DNA of 64,000 nt from Dipteris shenzhenensis (taxonomy: Eukaryota; Polypodiophyta; Polypodiopsida; Gleicheniales). The notes below the pieces were generated by a model. It was given only the letters and a program-made list of their open reading frames with translations. It searched no databases and was not told the origin of the DNA. The DNA is taken from assembly GCA_047967505.1 (NCBI GenBank), contig CM106538.1. One strand, 5' to 3'. Every line of letters starts with the position of its first letter. Within the stretch, counting starts at the first letter, position 1. Made by a program: the position numbers and the translations under genes. This document shows, one piece after another, positions 43,400 through 56,209 of the stretch.

Positions 43400-43820
43400 G
43401 ACTCTTCGTCAGCATATCTATAGGGTTATCATCTATATGAATCTTGACAAGCTCTACATGCGCTTGTCCTCAAGTACCTCCCTGATGAAATGGTACCTGA
43501 CCTCAATGTGTTTGGTCTTTGCATGATCGGATGGGATTCCATGCTAGTTGAATAGCACTCATGGAATCACTATGCAATGTTGCTACACCTATATGAATCC
43601 CCAAATCTCCCACTAGCCAATCAAGCCATATAGCCTCCTTGCAACCCTCTGTGGCAACAACATATGCAACCTCTGTGGTAGACAAAGCAATGCACTTCTA
43701 TGTGCGAGACATCCACGACACCACCACCTGCAAAGGTGAACACATAACCAGAAGTGGATCTCCTACTATCCACATGCCCTGCATAGTTTGAATCTATGTA
43801 CCCAAGTACATGCATGTCTC
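43400..43820 (-). pseudogene. rnh: copia-3 RNase H
   Basis: On the minus strand LGYIDSNYAGHVDSRRSTSG is followed by a frameshift, then STTEVAYVVATEGCKEAIWL and LHSDSMSAIQLAWNPI. The usual SKLQ..V.LSTTEAEY block is shifted out of frame between the two pieces. Confidence 0.83.
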
Positions 43821-43899
43821 CTCCACCAAAGCAGATGCACATCTCCTTGGTACCCTTCATGTACCTCATGATGCACTTAACTACCTCCCAATGCCTCTT

Positions 43900-44860
43900 T
43901 CCTAGATTAGCTCCATATACCGGCTAACAATTCCCACTGCAAATGCAATGTCTGGTCTAGTAGCTATCATAGCATACATAAGATTCCCAACCGCTGATGC
44001 ATAAGGAACCTTGGCCATCATGGCATCTAATTTGGGACTATCTGCATGACTCAGTTTCACATATGGAGGCAATGGAGTACTCACTGCCTTCCCCCCCTCC
44101 ATATTGAAATGCTGCAATACTTTTGTAACATACTCCTTCTATGAAAGCCAAAGGAGTTTCCTACTCCGATCACGCGTGATGCACATACCAAGAATATGAT
44201 TGCAAGTCCCAAATCCTTCATATCAAACGGCTCATGCAACTTGACCTTTAATGCATCTAGCTCATAAGTATTCTTGCTAGCCAATAACATATCATCCACA
44301 TATACTACCAGGTATGAGGCTATTATCCTTAGCCATTTTAGTGTAGAGGCAGTGATCAATTTTACTCCTTCTAAAGCCCTGGGACCAAATGAAAGCATCA
44401 AACTTCTTATACCATTCTCTAGGCGCTTGCTTAAGACCATAGAGACTCTTCTTCAGCTTGCAAACCAAATTCTCTTTGCCCTTTTCTTCAAAGCCTTCCA
44501 ACTGCACCATGTAAATTTCCTCATGCAGATCCCCATGCAAGAAAGCTGTCTTGACATCCATCTGCATAAGCTCCATATCCTCTGTTGCCACTGGTCCAAG
44601 CATGCATCTACGGTCATCTTCACAATTGAAGAGAATATCTCATCAAAGTCCACACCCTTCTCTTGCTTGAACCCTTTAGCGACCAAACGGGCCTTGTACC
44701 TAGGCATATCATCACCTGCGACCTTCATCTTGTAGACCCATTTACATGGCAATGCTTTCTTTACATGTGGCAAAGAAACCAAGTCCCAAGTCTTATTCTT
44801 CATAAGTGAACTCATCTCTAATTGCATAGCATGCTCCCACTTGCATTGATCCTCGTGCAT
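43900..44860 (-). pseudogene. rt: copia-3 reverse transcriptase
   Basis: The minus-strand frames give LMKNKTWDLVSLPHVKKALP, CKWVYKMKVAGDD, YKARLVAKGFKQEKGVDFDE, MQMDVKTAFLHGDLHEEIYM, SLYGLKQAPREWYKKFDAF, VVYVDDMLLASKNTYELD and MKDLG. YVDD is kept. Frameshifts occur near 44590 and 44310, and stops in between. The PYASAVGNLMYAMIATRPD block that follows RT is also present (about 43940-44010). Confidence 0.88.
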
Positions 44861-44971
44861 CATAGCCTCTCTATAGCAAGAAGGTTCCTCGCAATTAGTT
44901 AGCATCACATAGTCTACCCCTGTGGGAGTACTTGATGGTACCATTTCTTGCACATTTGGTGCATGGATAGC

Positions 44972-46021
44972 TTACTGTCTATCAACATATGCACGTGGAT
45001 TCACATCCTGGAAAGTGATTCTCCTCATTTCCACATCCCTCATGGGCGCCTTATGCATCTTCTTCTCATTGAAGACTACATCATGGCTATGTATGATCTT
45101 CTTTGCTTCTGGATCCCAGAGATGATAGCCCATCTCTCCACTTTCACCATAACCCAGAAAGATGCATTTCCTAGACTTAGGATCTAGCTTCTTTCGAAGC
45201 TCTTTTGGCACATGTGCATATGCCTCACACCCAATTATACACAAATGAGAGTAAGAGGGCTTCTGGTCACTCCATGCCTCTTTAGGAATACCACCATCCA
45301 AACTCTTACTAAGTGATCTATTGATCACATGCACTGCAATCTTCATTGCCTCAGCCCAAAAACCACTAGAAAGACTTGCATTGGAAAGCATGCATTGGAA
45401 CCTTTCTTGAATGGTATGGTTCATCTTTTCTGCAACTGGACTTTTCTCTGGAGTACGAGGGGATGCAAGCTCCCTCTTAATCCCACGTGTATCACAGAAA
45501 TGCTGAAAGTCATGAGAGAGATACTCTCCACCATTGTCAATCCGTAGGCATTTAAGCGTTCTACCTGATTGATTCTCAACCAAGGCCAACCATTTCTAAA
45601 ATACCTGGAACACATCACTCTTCTGAGCTATAGCATAAGCCCACACTCTCCTAGTTGCATCATCAATGAATGTCACATAGTATTCAGCCCCGCCTAATGA
45701 TCGAGTAGGCATGGGACCACATACGTCTGAATGCACCAAATCAAGCATTTCAAACTCTTTCTTTCCCCTTATTTTATGGGTTGATTTAGTCTGCTTCCCA
45801 TAGAGACAATGCCCACAAAATTCAAAATTAGAGAAACTTAAATGCGGTACATAACCCAAATGGCATAAGAGTTTCATCCCATTTTGGCTCATATGGCCCA
45901 ACCGGCAATGCCATAAAGAAGTGCTTGGCTGCTCAGTTATTGCAACAACATGATCAAACACCCCTGATACATGCAAGGGATACAAAGTCCCATACTTGGC
46001 ACCCCTGGCAGATGCACACAA
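44972..46021 (-). pseudogene. int: copia-3 integrase
   Basis: Two minus-strand frames, separated by one stop near 45596, hold the HHCC finger (LWHCRLGHMSQNG...CGHCLYGKQ), the first D (HSDVCGPM), FIDDATRRVWAYAIAQKSDV, the second D (LRIDNGGEYLSHDF), the E (PVAEKMNHTIQERF), and IIGCEAYAHVPKELRKKLD with KCIFLGYG. All three DDE residues are kept. It would need two changes to read through. Confidence 0.9.
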
Positions 46022-47053
46022 CCTGTCTTTCCACTATCATAAGTGGAGAACCATTCCCTATGGGGAGTAACATGGAATGAAGCACCAGAATCCAAAATCC
46101 AATCCTAAGAATATGCATCACATCTGAAGTGGTAAGCAACTTTGCAGATAAACTAGACATGAAGAGAATGTCATTGTCACTATCATGTGTGACTGCACTG
46201 ATCTCCTTGATCTTCACTTTTCCTTTGTCCTCCCTTGGACTCTCTTCCTTCTGATTTGCACCCCAATTTGCATTCTTTTTCTTATCCTTTTTCTCTCTTT
46301 TAAGCTTGTAGCAATCCTTTTTCATGTGGCCCTTCTTGCCACAATAGTGACACTCAATGTTCTATGCCTTGGACTTGCTACGGGACTTCCCTCTTTCTTG
46401 AAACTTCCCCCTGGACTGTGATCTTTCACTTTGCACATTTAAGGTTACATCCTACTTGTTGCCTTCCATTGAATTTTGTCTAATCTCCTCGACCAACAAG
46501 ATACCAACCACATCATCAAAGTTCAATACTCCACCAGGTGCAGAGTTACTGATAGCAGTACAGAAAGCATCCCATGAGGATGCTAATGAGCATAAGAGAA
46601 ATATTACCCTTATTTCCACATCGAAATTCAGCTTTTGAGCTTGAAGCTGACTGAAAATGATATTAAATTCATTCAAGTGCAAAGCTATGTATACTGCCTC
46701 CTTCATGTGCAGCTCAAACAATCTCTTCATGAGATAGACTTTGTTTGAGGCAGTCTCTTTCTCATATGTAGCACACAGCTTTTCCCATAAAGCTTCCGTA
46801 GTCTTTTCACTAACTACTGTGAAATAAATTGTCTCCCCAAGATGAATTCTAATGGTAGACTTTGCCAATGCATCCAACTCATTCCATTCATTTGTGGACA
46901 TAGCTATAGGCTTAGCTGCAATCCCTTGCAAGGGCTTTATCTGCTTCTTTTGAATAAGCACATCCCTTATCTATTCTTTCCACAAAAAAAGTTTGTCCCA
47001 TCAAACTTTTTAATGCTAAAAAACTCCTTTTCAGACATGGAAAAGGATGCCAT
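46021..47053 (-). pseudogene. gag-pro: copia-3 gag and protease
   Basis: The minus-strand ATG at 47053 opens MASFSMSEKEFFSIKKFDGT, the usual copia gag start. A frame break near 46965 follows, then a 169-codon open piece (ALWEKLCATYEKETASNK, LFELHMKEAVYIALHLNEF, LVEEIRQNSMEGNK). Beyond a stop, the zinc knuckle CHYCGKKGHMKKDC lies near 46320-46362. The protease DSGASFHVTPHREWF is near 46070-46030 in a shifted frame. Confidence 0.87.
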
Positions 47054-48510
47054 GATGCAAATAAAGCAAAATCCCAAATGCTAGTGCCTGCAAGAAAGAA
47101 TCACACCAAATACCACGTGCATCCAAATGTCTATGCCACAATAGAGTGAAATATCACCAAAACTCAAAGCTCAAAGCATCAAAAGATACAATTGACTCAT
47201 GTGCATGTACTATGCATCCATATGAGCAAATCTGGCCCAAAAGAAAATACCAACTACAATGGCAATCCAAAATGCCAATAAGTGCCAAATGGCTCAAGCA
47301 TAAACACCATCCATGGGCATATGCATCAACAATATCTCATCCAAGAGAGCATATCACTATCAGTGCATCAAGTGCAATGTGTTAAAGCTGTCCCTCATCA
47401 TAAAATAACATCCATGTGCAAAGCGTCCATAAAAATAGCATCCCACAAGGCAATTTGGGTCTATGAGCGCATCCAATAAGGATTGCAATGCATCCAAATG
47501 GCCTATAAATTATCCATTACAACCCAATGCACACCACGAATGATTGGACACAGCTCTAACTATAACCAAAGTGATTTGCATAAGGTATGCTCAAGAAATC
47601 ATGGTCCCACAACAATGACTGCTACTGAAAATAGAACCTACGCTGCCTCAAAACATGGGTGCCATTGCATAATCGGACTCAGCAGGACAATTTGCAAATA
47701 TCTCTCTTTTGCTGGAACTCCAAAATCCCAACCGATGAGTGAGAAATGGGAGTCAACACTTATCCACTACCATGTGACATAAATCTAAGGTTTCAAAACC
47801 TTAGAATGAAAATTGCATAACAGAGAGATGAAATCAAATACACAGAGATCTATAACTATGAAAATACTCCATCGAATTGTGCAAGAACTGACAGATAGGG
47901 CTTTTAGGCATCCAGAATGCAGTGGGACAAATGGTTTTGGAAACCTTGGTCCCAATCATTGGTGGGTCCAACACACAGACTGAAAAACGTTTTTGGAAAC
48001 TGAACTATTTGTAAACTCCATCAGCGTGCGAATGATGAGAAACATCGAAGTTTTAGGACCTCCTGAGTCCACCGGAGTTGATAGATCTGCAAATGGTTGC
48101 TCCAAACTTGAGTTCCAACACCTCGGTAGAAAAACATTGAAACTGACATAGTGAGTAAAAAATCCAACGAAATGATCCCAAATTCAAAAACGAAGGTGTT
48201 TCCAAGATCTTGAAGTGAAATGGACACCAAAAGCAGGCAATGGTTGCCTCTACAAGCTAATACAGAGTCTCTGTCGTCGAACAGAACAGGGAGAAGCTAA
48301 AAAAACGACTTTTTCTTTGAAAACACTTAACAGGCTCTCAAAACCACTTCGCAAAACCAAAGTGACTTTTCCAAAGGTTCCTTCAAGGTCTCTGCAGACT
48401 CAGATGCAAGTAAAGTCACCCACAAAGCTTCCCACAGAGCTTTAGATCCTTCCTCCCACAAAGCTACTGAGCTTCTAGGCATTCACACACACTCAGCTAG
48501 ATCACCTAGG
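47054..48510 (-). other. Long untranslated leader of copia-3
   Basis: About 1.45 kb lies between the PBS and the gag ATG, with no recognisable domain. Words such as GCATCCA recur many times in its gag-proximal part (47100-47500). It could hold packaging signals or a decayed extra frame. Confidence 0.6.
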
Positions 48511-48523
48511 CTCTGATACCAGT

Positions 48524-48694
48524 TGAGAGTGCTCTCAATGGAAACAAAACGGAAGAGGGAAAGAGAGAAACAGAGAGCCACACAAGTTTTTAGTGGGTGC
48601 AGAACACCCTAATCTTCTTTTTTCATTCATTTAAATATGTGTTTGAGTATTGTACATAATTGGGGTAAAGGCATAGTGAACTTTAACTCCCACA
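48524..48694 (-). repeat. 5' LTR of copia-3 (171 bp)
   Basis: It is followed on the minus strand by ACTGGTATCAGAGCC, the primer binding site (48523-48509). Confidence 0.92.
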
Positions 48695-48699
48695 AGAAC

Positions 48700-49400
48700 C
48701 ACTACATCCACTGACTTACATTCTGAAATTAATTGCACATCCCCCAAAGAGGCCACATCATGATTTCACACCTTTTGCATATCCTTGCACACAACTAGAT
48801 AGGTTTCCCTCTCCTTTGTATGAGTTCACCCATATCTTCAACCACAACCCCCTCACCTTTACCAATAGCCACACCACCAAACAAAATGCTGAACTGATGA
48901 GAATGCCACATCGACCACAAACACTTGCACTTCTCCAATGATGGGATGTTTTATTCATGCCAATAGAGCAGCTGTGGGCACTCACACATCTAGAAATGTT
49001 AGCATGTGCCACATTTCCATCAGCGCATTTGATCCCCATAAAATTGATGCCTACAAGGTGTTTAAGCACTACAAGACATTAGAGGATTTGCAAACAAAAG
49101 CGTTGCCAGAAGCACATGCTTGGGGAATGTCACACACCCTGGCGTCATCCGAGCTATAGGTCTAGTATTTGATATTAATCCATTGATAATATTCCCGTTT
49201 TGGAATGGAAATCATTTGGATAGATAGATGACCTATCTCGAACATGATGGAAAGAGGTCCTCTCCAGCGGGACACTGAGATGATGCAGAATTGCCTTTTA
49301 GAGCTCCACGTGTCTGTCAACATGCTTTTGATCTTCTAAGTGCACTTGTATGCACTATTCATTACATGCACAACGTAGCATAATGATTTGCATGCACAAA
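48700..49400. other. Stretch without recognised gene
   Basis: It continues the target sequence split by copia-3. I see no motif-bearing frame and no repeat of note. Confidence 0.3.
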
Positions 49401-49416
49401 ACGAGCACAAAACATT

Positions 49417-49719
49417 ATGCTTCTTTTCTCAAAGTCATCTAAAGAAGTGTATCGGGGCATTTTTGATTGGGGAACGACGACACTGGCGAGAACCAACAAG
49501 CACTATTTGGCATTGAAGAGTAATAGTCCCACGATTGTTACATCTTTTGTTCAAAGATTTTTCCATATAGCTTGGGAGTGCCTTTCCTCTAATCCCTCAC
49601 CTTTTAGTACTACACAAGATGCATACGCAATGTCCCACCATATTCTTAAAATGATAGACGTTTCTGTACCACCGACTTATACTAGTCTTGCACAAGCTTT
49701 GATTGCACGGCTGCAATGA
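49417..49719 (+). other. Open coding-like stretch of 100 codons, unrecognised
   Basis: The frame from 49417 to 49719 has normal-looking protein composition (RTNKHYLALKSNSPTIVTSF, HHILKMIDVSVPPTYTSLAQ) and stands out from the AT-rich sequence after it. I do not recognise the family and see no clear splice sites. It could be an exon of a host gene or transposon. Confidence 0.2.
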
Positions 49720-52229
49720 CTTGTAGTCCAAGGAAGGCACATAGAAAAAGATAGTCGTCTACTAATAGTAGAGTTTTGTAGTGTTTTTAATATTGTACCA
49801 ACCTGTGGTTTACAACTCATTCCCAACCAAGGACAGACCAGCAAATGTCTTATACAATCTTGTATATTTTGTGATGTGATGATTCATAAGACGATCATTT
49901 TTTGTATATTGTTGAGTCCTTAGTCCATGATGATTACTTACATATTGTTTGTATAATTTGAAAGTAAGTAAGCTATTTAAGCAAGTGTCATGTTGGCACG
50001 ATTTAAAAAATAAGTAAATTGAAATAAAGTAATGTTGCTACAATTTAAAAAGTGTCATGTTGCTATGATTTTTTTAAAAGAAATAATTTTAAATTAATTA
50101 ATTTGTTTAAATAAGTGTCATGTTGCTATGATAATTGTTATGTTGCTATTCTTTGATATGGTTTAATGCAGTTATCATTATTTTATACATGTTTGCATGT
50201 TTTTGATGCGTTAATTGTGTCCTTTTTTAGGGATCATTTTAGATTGAAATGAGCACAGAGGGGGAGAGTGTACCGGATCGAGAGCATCCCGAGGTATCTA
50301 TGGACACACACCTCCAGATGACGTAGGGTCTCAAGAGGCCATTTTGGATAAGCAAATTAATCACATTGAGCTCAAGCCATTTTGAATGAGCAATGAGAGA
50401 TGCTTGGATGGGAGGGATTAGGTGTGTTTGACATGGGTCCAGTGGGATGACAAGACCATGCAAGGTGAGCTACTCTCTCTTCAACAAGTGGCTAGGCTTT
50501 GTAAGAGTGATTTCATAAGAAACACACTGTTTCTTTTAAGTGGACATGCTAGCAATATGTACTCGTAGCCCAAGTTATCTTATCTATGACAGACACAAGC
50601 CTCTAGTGCACATTCTATTGGACATCAATTCATAGAAGTTTAAGGGAACATGCCAAACAGTCAACAAATTCCCATGCACTTCATCTAGCAAGTGTATGTA
50701 CACGATGTCTTGCATTCACACATAGACTAGATTGATAGACACCACTTGTCAGGAACAGGAAAGGGATGTCCTATCGAGTGCAAGGGAGCAAGGGCTGAGA
50801 ATAGAAAGCTTGCATCTCAGAGGCCTCATGTACTGACTCCACAAGCACACACAATGACCTTATTAAGCTATAGATATGGCAGCCATACTTCTTTGTTAAT
50901 AGGGTGTTACCGTCGAGGACTTGCAAGCTGAGATTGCAAGACAAGCCAAAGAGATTGAGGACCTACAAGCACATATCCACACCCTAGAGATGCCGCTTTA
51001 ATTATATAAAACCAATTTTGGGGACTTAGATGCAGAAGATGATGTTGATACATTTGATACTACAAACTTGACCAATTTGGACAACCGTGGTGGAGGACCT
51101 AGCACTCATGGTACTTCTAGCACATTTGCCCATTGAGATGTTTTTTACACAAACCTATTATATCATCACATTCTATTTTGAATACGTGTATCTAGATTCT
51201 AGAATGCAATTTTGTATAGATGATCTTGAAATATATTTACTCTTTTTTGAGTTTTGTATGGAATGAAATTTTGTAAAGATGTTACAATCCTGAACCTTCT
51301 AACATTTAATGTTCTATTTCTTTGTGCTCATTTTGCCTCTCTTTCTTGCACAATAGAAAGACTTTGGAAATGGATTATGGGGACTATAGAAACACATTAT
51401 AGCAACCCAATGCACACAGAGTGCGTAAATTAACTCCAACACACAACTTCTTTCCAAGGAAACATGTTAAGAACAAAAGAAGGCAATATGGACACCCAAG
51501 CATTAGAAGAATACAACAAAGCATACATGCACCTAAATTAAATGACCATATTGAAAGATTCTATTGATTTTGTAAAGTTGATCTTGAAATATATTGAAGT
51601 GGATTATGTCATGTAGATTCATGTCACTGAAATAACATTGATGGAGTGCACATAATAGCTAGATCAACCCTTGTGCCTTGAAAATATAAACTTTGATTGC
51701 GCATATATGATTGTTCTCTCCTTTTTCTCAAAGATGCATTGACTAGGTTGACTTGAAAGTATTTGCAAGTCACAAGGTTTGGCCCTAGCTATTATGTATA
51801 CTAGATCATCCATAAAATGAATAAGTCCAATGTAAAGAACATAACTCCAAAGCGTCACTTAAAGTAACCTACCAATCATTAGCTTCATGCCTTCCAAATA
51901 CAAGAACTTCATCCCTTCACTTTCAAGTACAAAATGAGACAAGATGGATATGAGCATATGCACTTTTCAATCACTTAATATATTCTCTTATCCATCCCCT
52001 CACATGCAACATACCAACCTACATATTTAGAGCTTCATCCCTTTGCTTTCAAGTACAAAATGAGACAAGATGGATGTGAGCATATGCGCTCTTCCATCAC
52101 TTTTAAGATATCATCGATCTCTTACTTTATTGTTGTCACTGAGTAGCTCAACTCGTCCTCTTCTTCACTAAATGTATCCTCAGCAACAACTTCTATAATC
52201 AAGCATTGTTTGGCAATTCTCATTGCACT
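49720..52229. other. Mostly non-coding; short coiled-coil frame near 50.9 kb
   Basis: At 50899-50997 the plus strand reads VTVEDLQAEIARQAKEIEDL and on to HIHTLEM, a short coiled coil just before a stop. An acidic/polar piece near 50249 (MSTEGESVPDREHPE) may belong to the same broken gene. Around 51903 and 52029 the same 50-bp phrase (TTCATCCCTT...TTTCAAGTACAAAATGAGAC) occurs twice. No other gene was seen. Confidence 0.35.
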
Positions 52230-53760
52230 GGATTAGCTTGCTACACTTGCCACAACATTAAACCCTTGTAAGAGCTGTAGATTTTTGAAGTAATAAACCA
52301 AACCTACATTTTTTGATGGCTTTAATTGATTTCGTATGTTTGAATTAATAAAATCATACACAGTCCAATTTCGCTCACATGCACTTGATGATGCAACAAC
52401 AAAGAGCACACGTGTTGCAACATGCTGCAATTCCAAAATTTCTCCAGAGTATTCCTTCCATCAAGTATGTGCATTTTTCATTTTAATAGCAGCAAGATTC
52501 CAAGGATCGTCAAAATAACCTTCATGGTTCGTATACTTCACTCTTTGAATTGTATGACTGAGCATGCATTTGGTATTGTGCATGTACTACAAACATAGCT
52601 CCCGTGCAAATGGTAATTTGCTTCCATCTCCTATCAGCCAAAAGCAAGACCTGTTGCTTTTCCTTAGCCACAAAGCACATAGATTCTCTAACTTGGTGTA
52701 TTGACTTAGACATCTTCCAATATACTTTACCCATAACAATGGCATCCGTGTCAACCATCCTTAATAAAATCACAAATGGCTCAACACCTTCTTTCATTTT
52801 TTCTACATTTCTCCAAAATCTAGATGATTGTAAAAGATGTAGACATCTATCACCCAGTTTTCTATACTTGTGCTTCTTCTCAAGCCAGATCGTCCATCGT
52901 CTATCATCAACAGTGTCGATTAAAGCCTAGAACACTTTCAACAATTGAGCAAGCCCAAGAAAAGATGTGGCAAATCTAGTTTGACAAAATTGTCATAGCA
53001 CCTTCGTTGAGTTCTCTCTAAATATTGCATGCAAGTATTGATGGCTCTTTATAAAACTAATAATCACACTAGCATTTGTAGCACAGGTTGCACAAATGGC
53101 AATTTTTTGATATCTTTTACAAATGCTTCTGTCCATCTCAATTGCTCTTCGAGCACTTGTTGTTGAAGAAAACCATCCTCCATAGATGATTGATCTCCTC
53201 TTTTTATTTTTCTCACTTGACTGGCATTTATTGCATCAAAACTGACATGCAAGCCATTTATTTTTAAATCTACACTCCCATTACATGTTGAGGAGCTCAC
53301 ATGTGATTCGTTTGTTTGTAGATCTGCATTCCCATTACGTGCTGACAGCTCTTCCATTGTCTCATTAACCTTAGTGCTAACATTAGCACTTCCATCATTC
53401 CTGATTAGAGTTGGATTAACCACTCTTTTCCATTTTTCTAAATATGATTTGCACAAAGGAATAATGTGCATGTACAAGCTTCAACATCTATTGCCAATCC
53501 CTAAAAAATGTTTCTCGATGCAAGTAGCACCACCCGTAATCTTGCCTCCACAATGTTTACACTGCAAGAAAGAGACTAAGGCATGCACTTTCCATATCTC
53601 CATCACATATGAACAAATCTTGCCGCACACCATGTTTTTGACGTTGCATGCAAAACATAAACGATAAATAAAATATATCTTAAAAACATAAAGTACATAT
53701 AAATCATTACTTGCATATGCTAAAGGACCACAATACAATAAATATATCATTGAAAGCAAT
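52150..53760 (-). pseudogene. hAT-family transposase remnant
   Basis: The minus strand starts with a BED-type finger (LQCKHCGGKITGGATCIEKH). A linker and EEQLRWTEAFVKDIKKL follow, then the central part (FGEM, MKEGVEPFVILLRMVDTDAI, MGKVYWKMSKSIHQV, LADRRWK). It ends with the C-terminal dimerisation block LQHVATRVLFVVASSSACER, NWTVYDFINSNIRNQL and LVYYFKNLQLL. This is the order of DUF659-type plant hAT proteins. Many stops and frameshifts break it. The terminal inverted repeats were not identified. Confidence 0.82.
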
Positions 53761-53837
53761 AAATATTAATCCAAATACACTTTCAAGAATACAAGATTGT
53801 AGATACATCCATTCAATGACAAGTACAATATAAATTC

Positions 53838-54075
53838 AATAGAAAGTGTAAAAATAAGTGATTGTAAATGAAAATCATTCATTCACATTCTCCTAAGAGA
53901 ATATAAAGTATTCTCTGAAAAGAAAGTGTAAAAATGAGTGAATGTAAAATATGAATTATCCATTCACATTCTACTAAAAGAATATTCAATTCAAAAGAAA
54001 GTGTAAGAATGAGTGAATGTAAGTGCAAATCATTCATTCACATTCTCTAAAAGAATATAAAGTATTCTTTATCAA
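53838..54075. repeat. Palindromic repeats beside the hAT transposase
   Basis: Three tandem units of about 80-90 bp each pair a GAGTGAATGTAA word (TAAGTGATTGTAA in the first unit) with its near inverse CATTCACATTCT and end in AGAATA. They start less than 100 bp from the upstream end of the transposase. hAT elements bind subterminal repeats of this sort, so these may be its left or right subterminal region. Confidence 0.65.
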
Positions 54076-54079
54076 TTGG

Positions 54080-54420
54080 AAAAGCATACAGAGACAAGGT
54101 TATTTTCCTACCCTACCGTGATAGCATAAACATGAAGAAGGAAGGCATGGTTTGAAAGAAATCTTAAAGATAAAGAGATTAGGGAAGGTGACCTATTTTT
54201 GCTCTACAACACCAAAGTCCACAAGGGAAAACTAAAATATCTAGGTCAAGACCTTATAGAGTCAAAAAGATGAATCCCATTAGAGTTGTACTACTAGAAA
54301 CATTGGATGGAGTCCAATTCACCACAATAATAAATGGGAGCCGATTGCAGAGCTACTACATCAACACACAAGCCATCCTCAATAATAATCAAGATTTTGG
54401 AGTCCCAAGGCTTCCATAGT
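54080..54420 (+). pseudogene. int: Gypsy integrase C-terminal remnant (plus strand)
   Basis: The plus strand reads AWFERNLKDKEIREGDLFLL, YNTKVHKGKLKYLGQDLIES, and after a frame change a VNGSRLQSYY-like end (near 54330-54350). This is the C-terminus of plant gypsy integrase (DLVLLYD.K...HKGKL...G.GPY). The rest of the element upstream is not visible; the hAT copy abuts it. Confidence 0.65.
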
Positions 54421-54429
54421 TAGTATTAG

Positions 54430-55860
54430 ATTGTATCATGAGCACTCACTCACATATGTATGTCTTCATACATATAGATAGCATCAACCAATTTCAACCT
54501 AGGGCTCAGAGGTGATGACTGAGTCCTAGATGCTTTATGAAATCCTAGCAAAAAGAGCCTATAGTTAGTCCCTACCTAGTTTCTATAGGTCTCGTGCATT
54601 CACACACTTTCACATAGATAAATAGTAGTTTGCATCAATTATTATGCCACACACTCAGTGATGCATGTGCTAAAATCATCTCTCACACTACACACACACA
54701 CACACACACACACACAACTATCATACATGCATACTAGCTAATCTAATGATCAATGGTACACCCTATAAAAAATGGATGCAAGTTTAGAAGCAATGCCACC
54801 ACTAAAGAGGAATCTTCAAAGAAAGGCCCACAACCTCAGCCACCATAAGACCCCCACTAGAGTTTTAAGCCATCTATCTCCTCTCAACCAAGGTGACCAC
54901 AGGCATTTGTGGTTCAGATTGATATCTTCGATGAGGATTATGTCCATGAAATGGAGACAAAAGAGGTACAGATGCCACCCTAGTCACCACCCTCCTACAT
55001 GACCATTGATAAAGCCTAGTCCTTAGAGCTTGTGTAGCCCCCTCCATCTACTTATACAATTTTTGATGCTGCAAAAGCTTTCTTAAAGCAAAGGGGACTT
55101 GGATGTTTGTTTGAGCACCTACAATCCTGGAAGGACAATCCTACAATGACCATATACATCCAGAAATTTCTCCATTCTTACCACTCCAACGATGCACAAG
55201 TTGGCAATTTATGGCACCATCACTATAAATCAAAGTCAACTCAATATTATACTCAATAATATAGTGATCTAAAGGGCCTTCTCACTCCCAACTGAAGGGG
55301 AAAGTGCCCCACAAGGCCTATTGATGTCAAATTTCTTGAAATACAGCCTCTTTGCACCAAGTTCCATAGGGATGGGATACTACTTTGCACAATCATTGAC
55401 CCTCAACTCAAGGAAGCAGCAACATTCCTATCAACAATCTTGGGGGTCAAGTGTGGAAAGAATAGATCCCTCCCATCTACACATTTGTTTTGCTTAGTAG
55501 GCAGCTAAAGCAAGACTGGATCCAGCATTTGGTCATATTTTTCACAAAGAAACTCAATGGTTAATTTGGCCAAAAATGTAAGATTCCTCATTTATTGGCA
55601 ATAATCATCAACAAGGAGGTACAAGAAAAATAAATGACTCTTTGTAGTGTGGTCTCAGTGGTGACTCACATGTCATGGGGTGGTTGAAGATATGACAACA
55701 GAGCTTCCACTCCTGGCTACTCCTTGTGGGAGCAATGCATAGCATGAGTCATCCGCAAATGTCACTCAAGTAGCCTCTCGATTGTTGCAATGTGGTTTCA
55801 CTTGAGAAAGAGGGAGAGGGAAGAGGGGAGAGGAGAGGGAGAAGAGGGAGAAGGAAGGAG
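54430..55860 (+). other. Sequence 3' of gypsy integrase, partly coding-like, unrecognised
   Basis: After the integrase tail, an (AC)n run occurs at about 54693-54714. Plus-strand open pieces follow near 54772-55002 and 55068-55490. The latter read AKAFLKQRGLGCLFEHLQSW, IYIQKFLHSYHSNDAQVGN and IDVKFLEIQPLCTKFHRDG, then LLCTIIDPQLKEAATFL. I do not recognise a family. It may be an extra 3' frame of that gypsy element. A purine-rich stretch at 55800-55864 leads into the next LTR. Confidence 0.35.
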
Positions 55861-55864
55861 GGAG

Positions 55865-56209
55865 TGAGAAAGATCCAATATGTGATCACCACTAAGCCTA
55901 ATGCACACAAGGTCAGTGGAAGAACTAAGGAGGCTGAAAGCACACTACATAAGACATGAGAGGGAGATAGAAAATGTTTATCTCTTACAATCTGTGGTCT
56001 CAACAATGCATGGTAGGCCTCTTATATAGAGAGTGCCCTTTGAATAGTCAACCATGTGGGATCCTCTCATCCACATCTCTCCTTGTGGATATCCTCAATC
56101 CACATCTCCACATCATGTAGTCCACATCCTAGAGTGGCTACTTTAATTATTTCCTATACCATACCTTAGCCCTTTAATCTATGTGCTCCTGGCACCATAT
56201 TTCTCAACA
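55865..56209 (-). repeat. 3' LTR (345 bp) of the cargo element
   Basis: The edges are set by TGAGAAAGATCC, CTCAACA, the adjoining polypurine tract and the TSD. On the minus strand CTATATAAGAGG near 56024 is the TATA candidate. Confidence 0.88.

Larger units (their letters stand above)
43126..48694 (-). mobile_element. Full-length Ty1/copia element with 171-bp LTRs (copia-3)
   Basis: The LTRs at 43126-43296 and 48524-48694 are both 171 bp (plus orientation TGAGAGTGCTCTCAAT...CCACA). On the minus strand the PBS ACTGGTATCAGAGCC abuts the 5' LTR, and GTGGGAGGT precedes the 3' LTR. The flanking pentamers are ACAAC and AGAAC, a TSD with one change. Inside are gag, protease, integrase, RT and RNase H in copia order, 5569 bp overall. 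The frames carry a modest number of stops and frameshifts, but most catalytic motifs are kept. The leader between PBS and gag is unusually long, about 1.45 kb. Confidence 0.93.
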
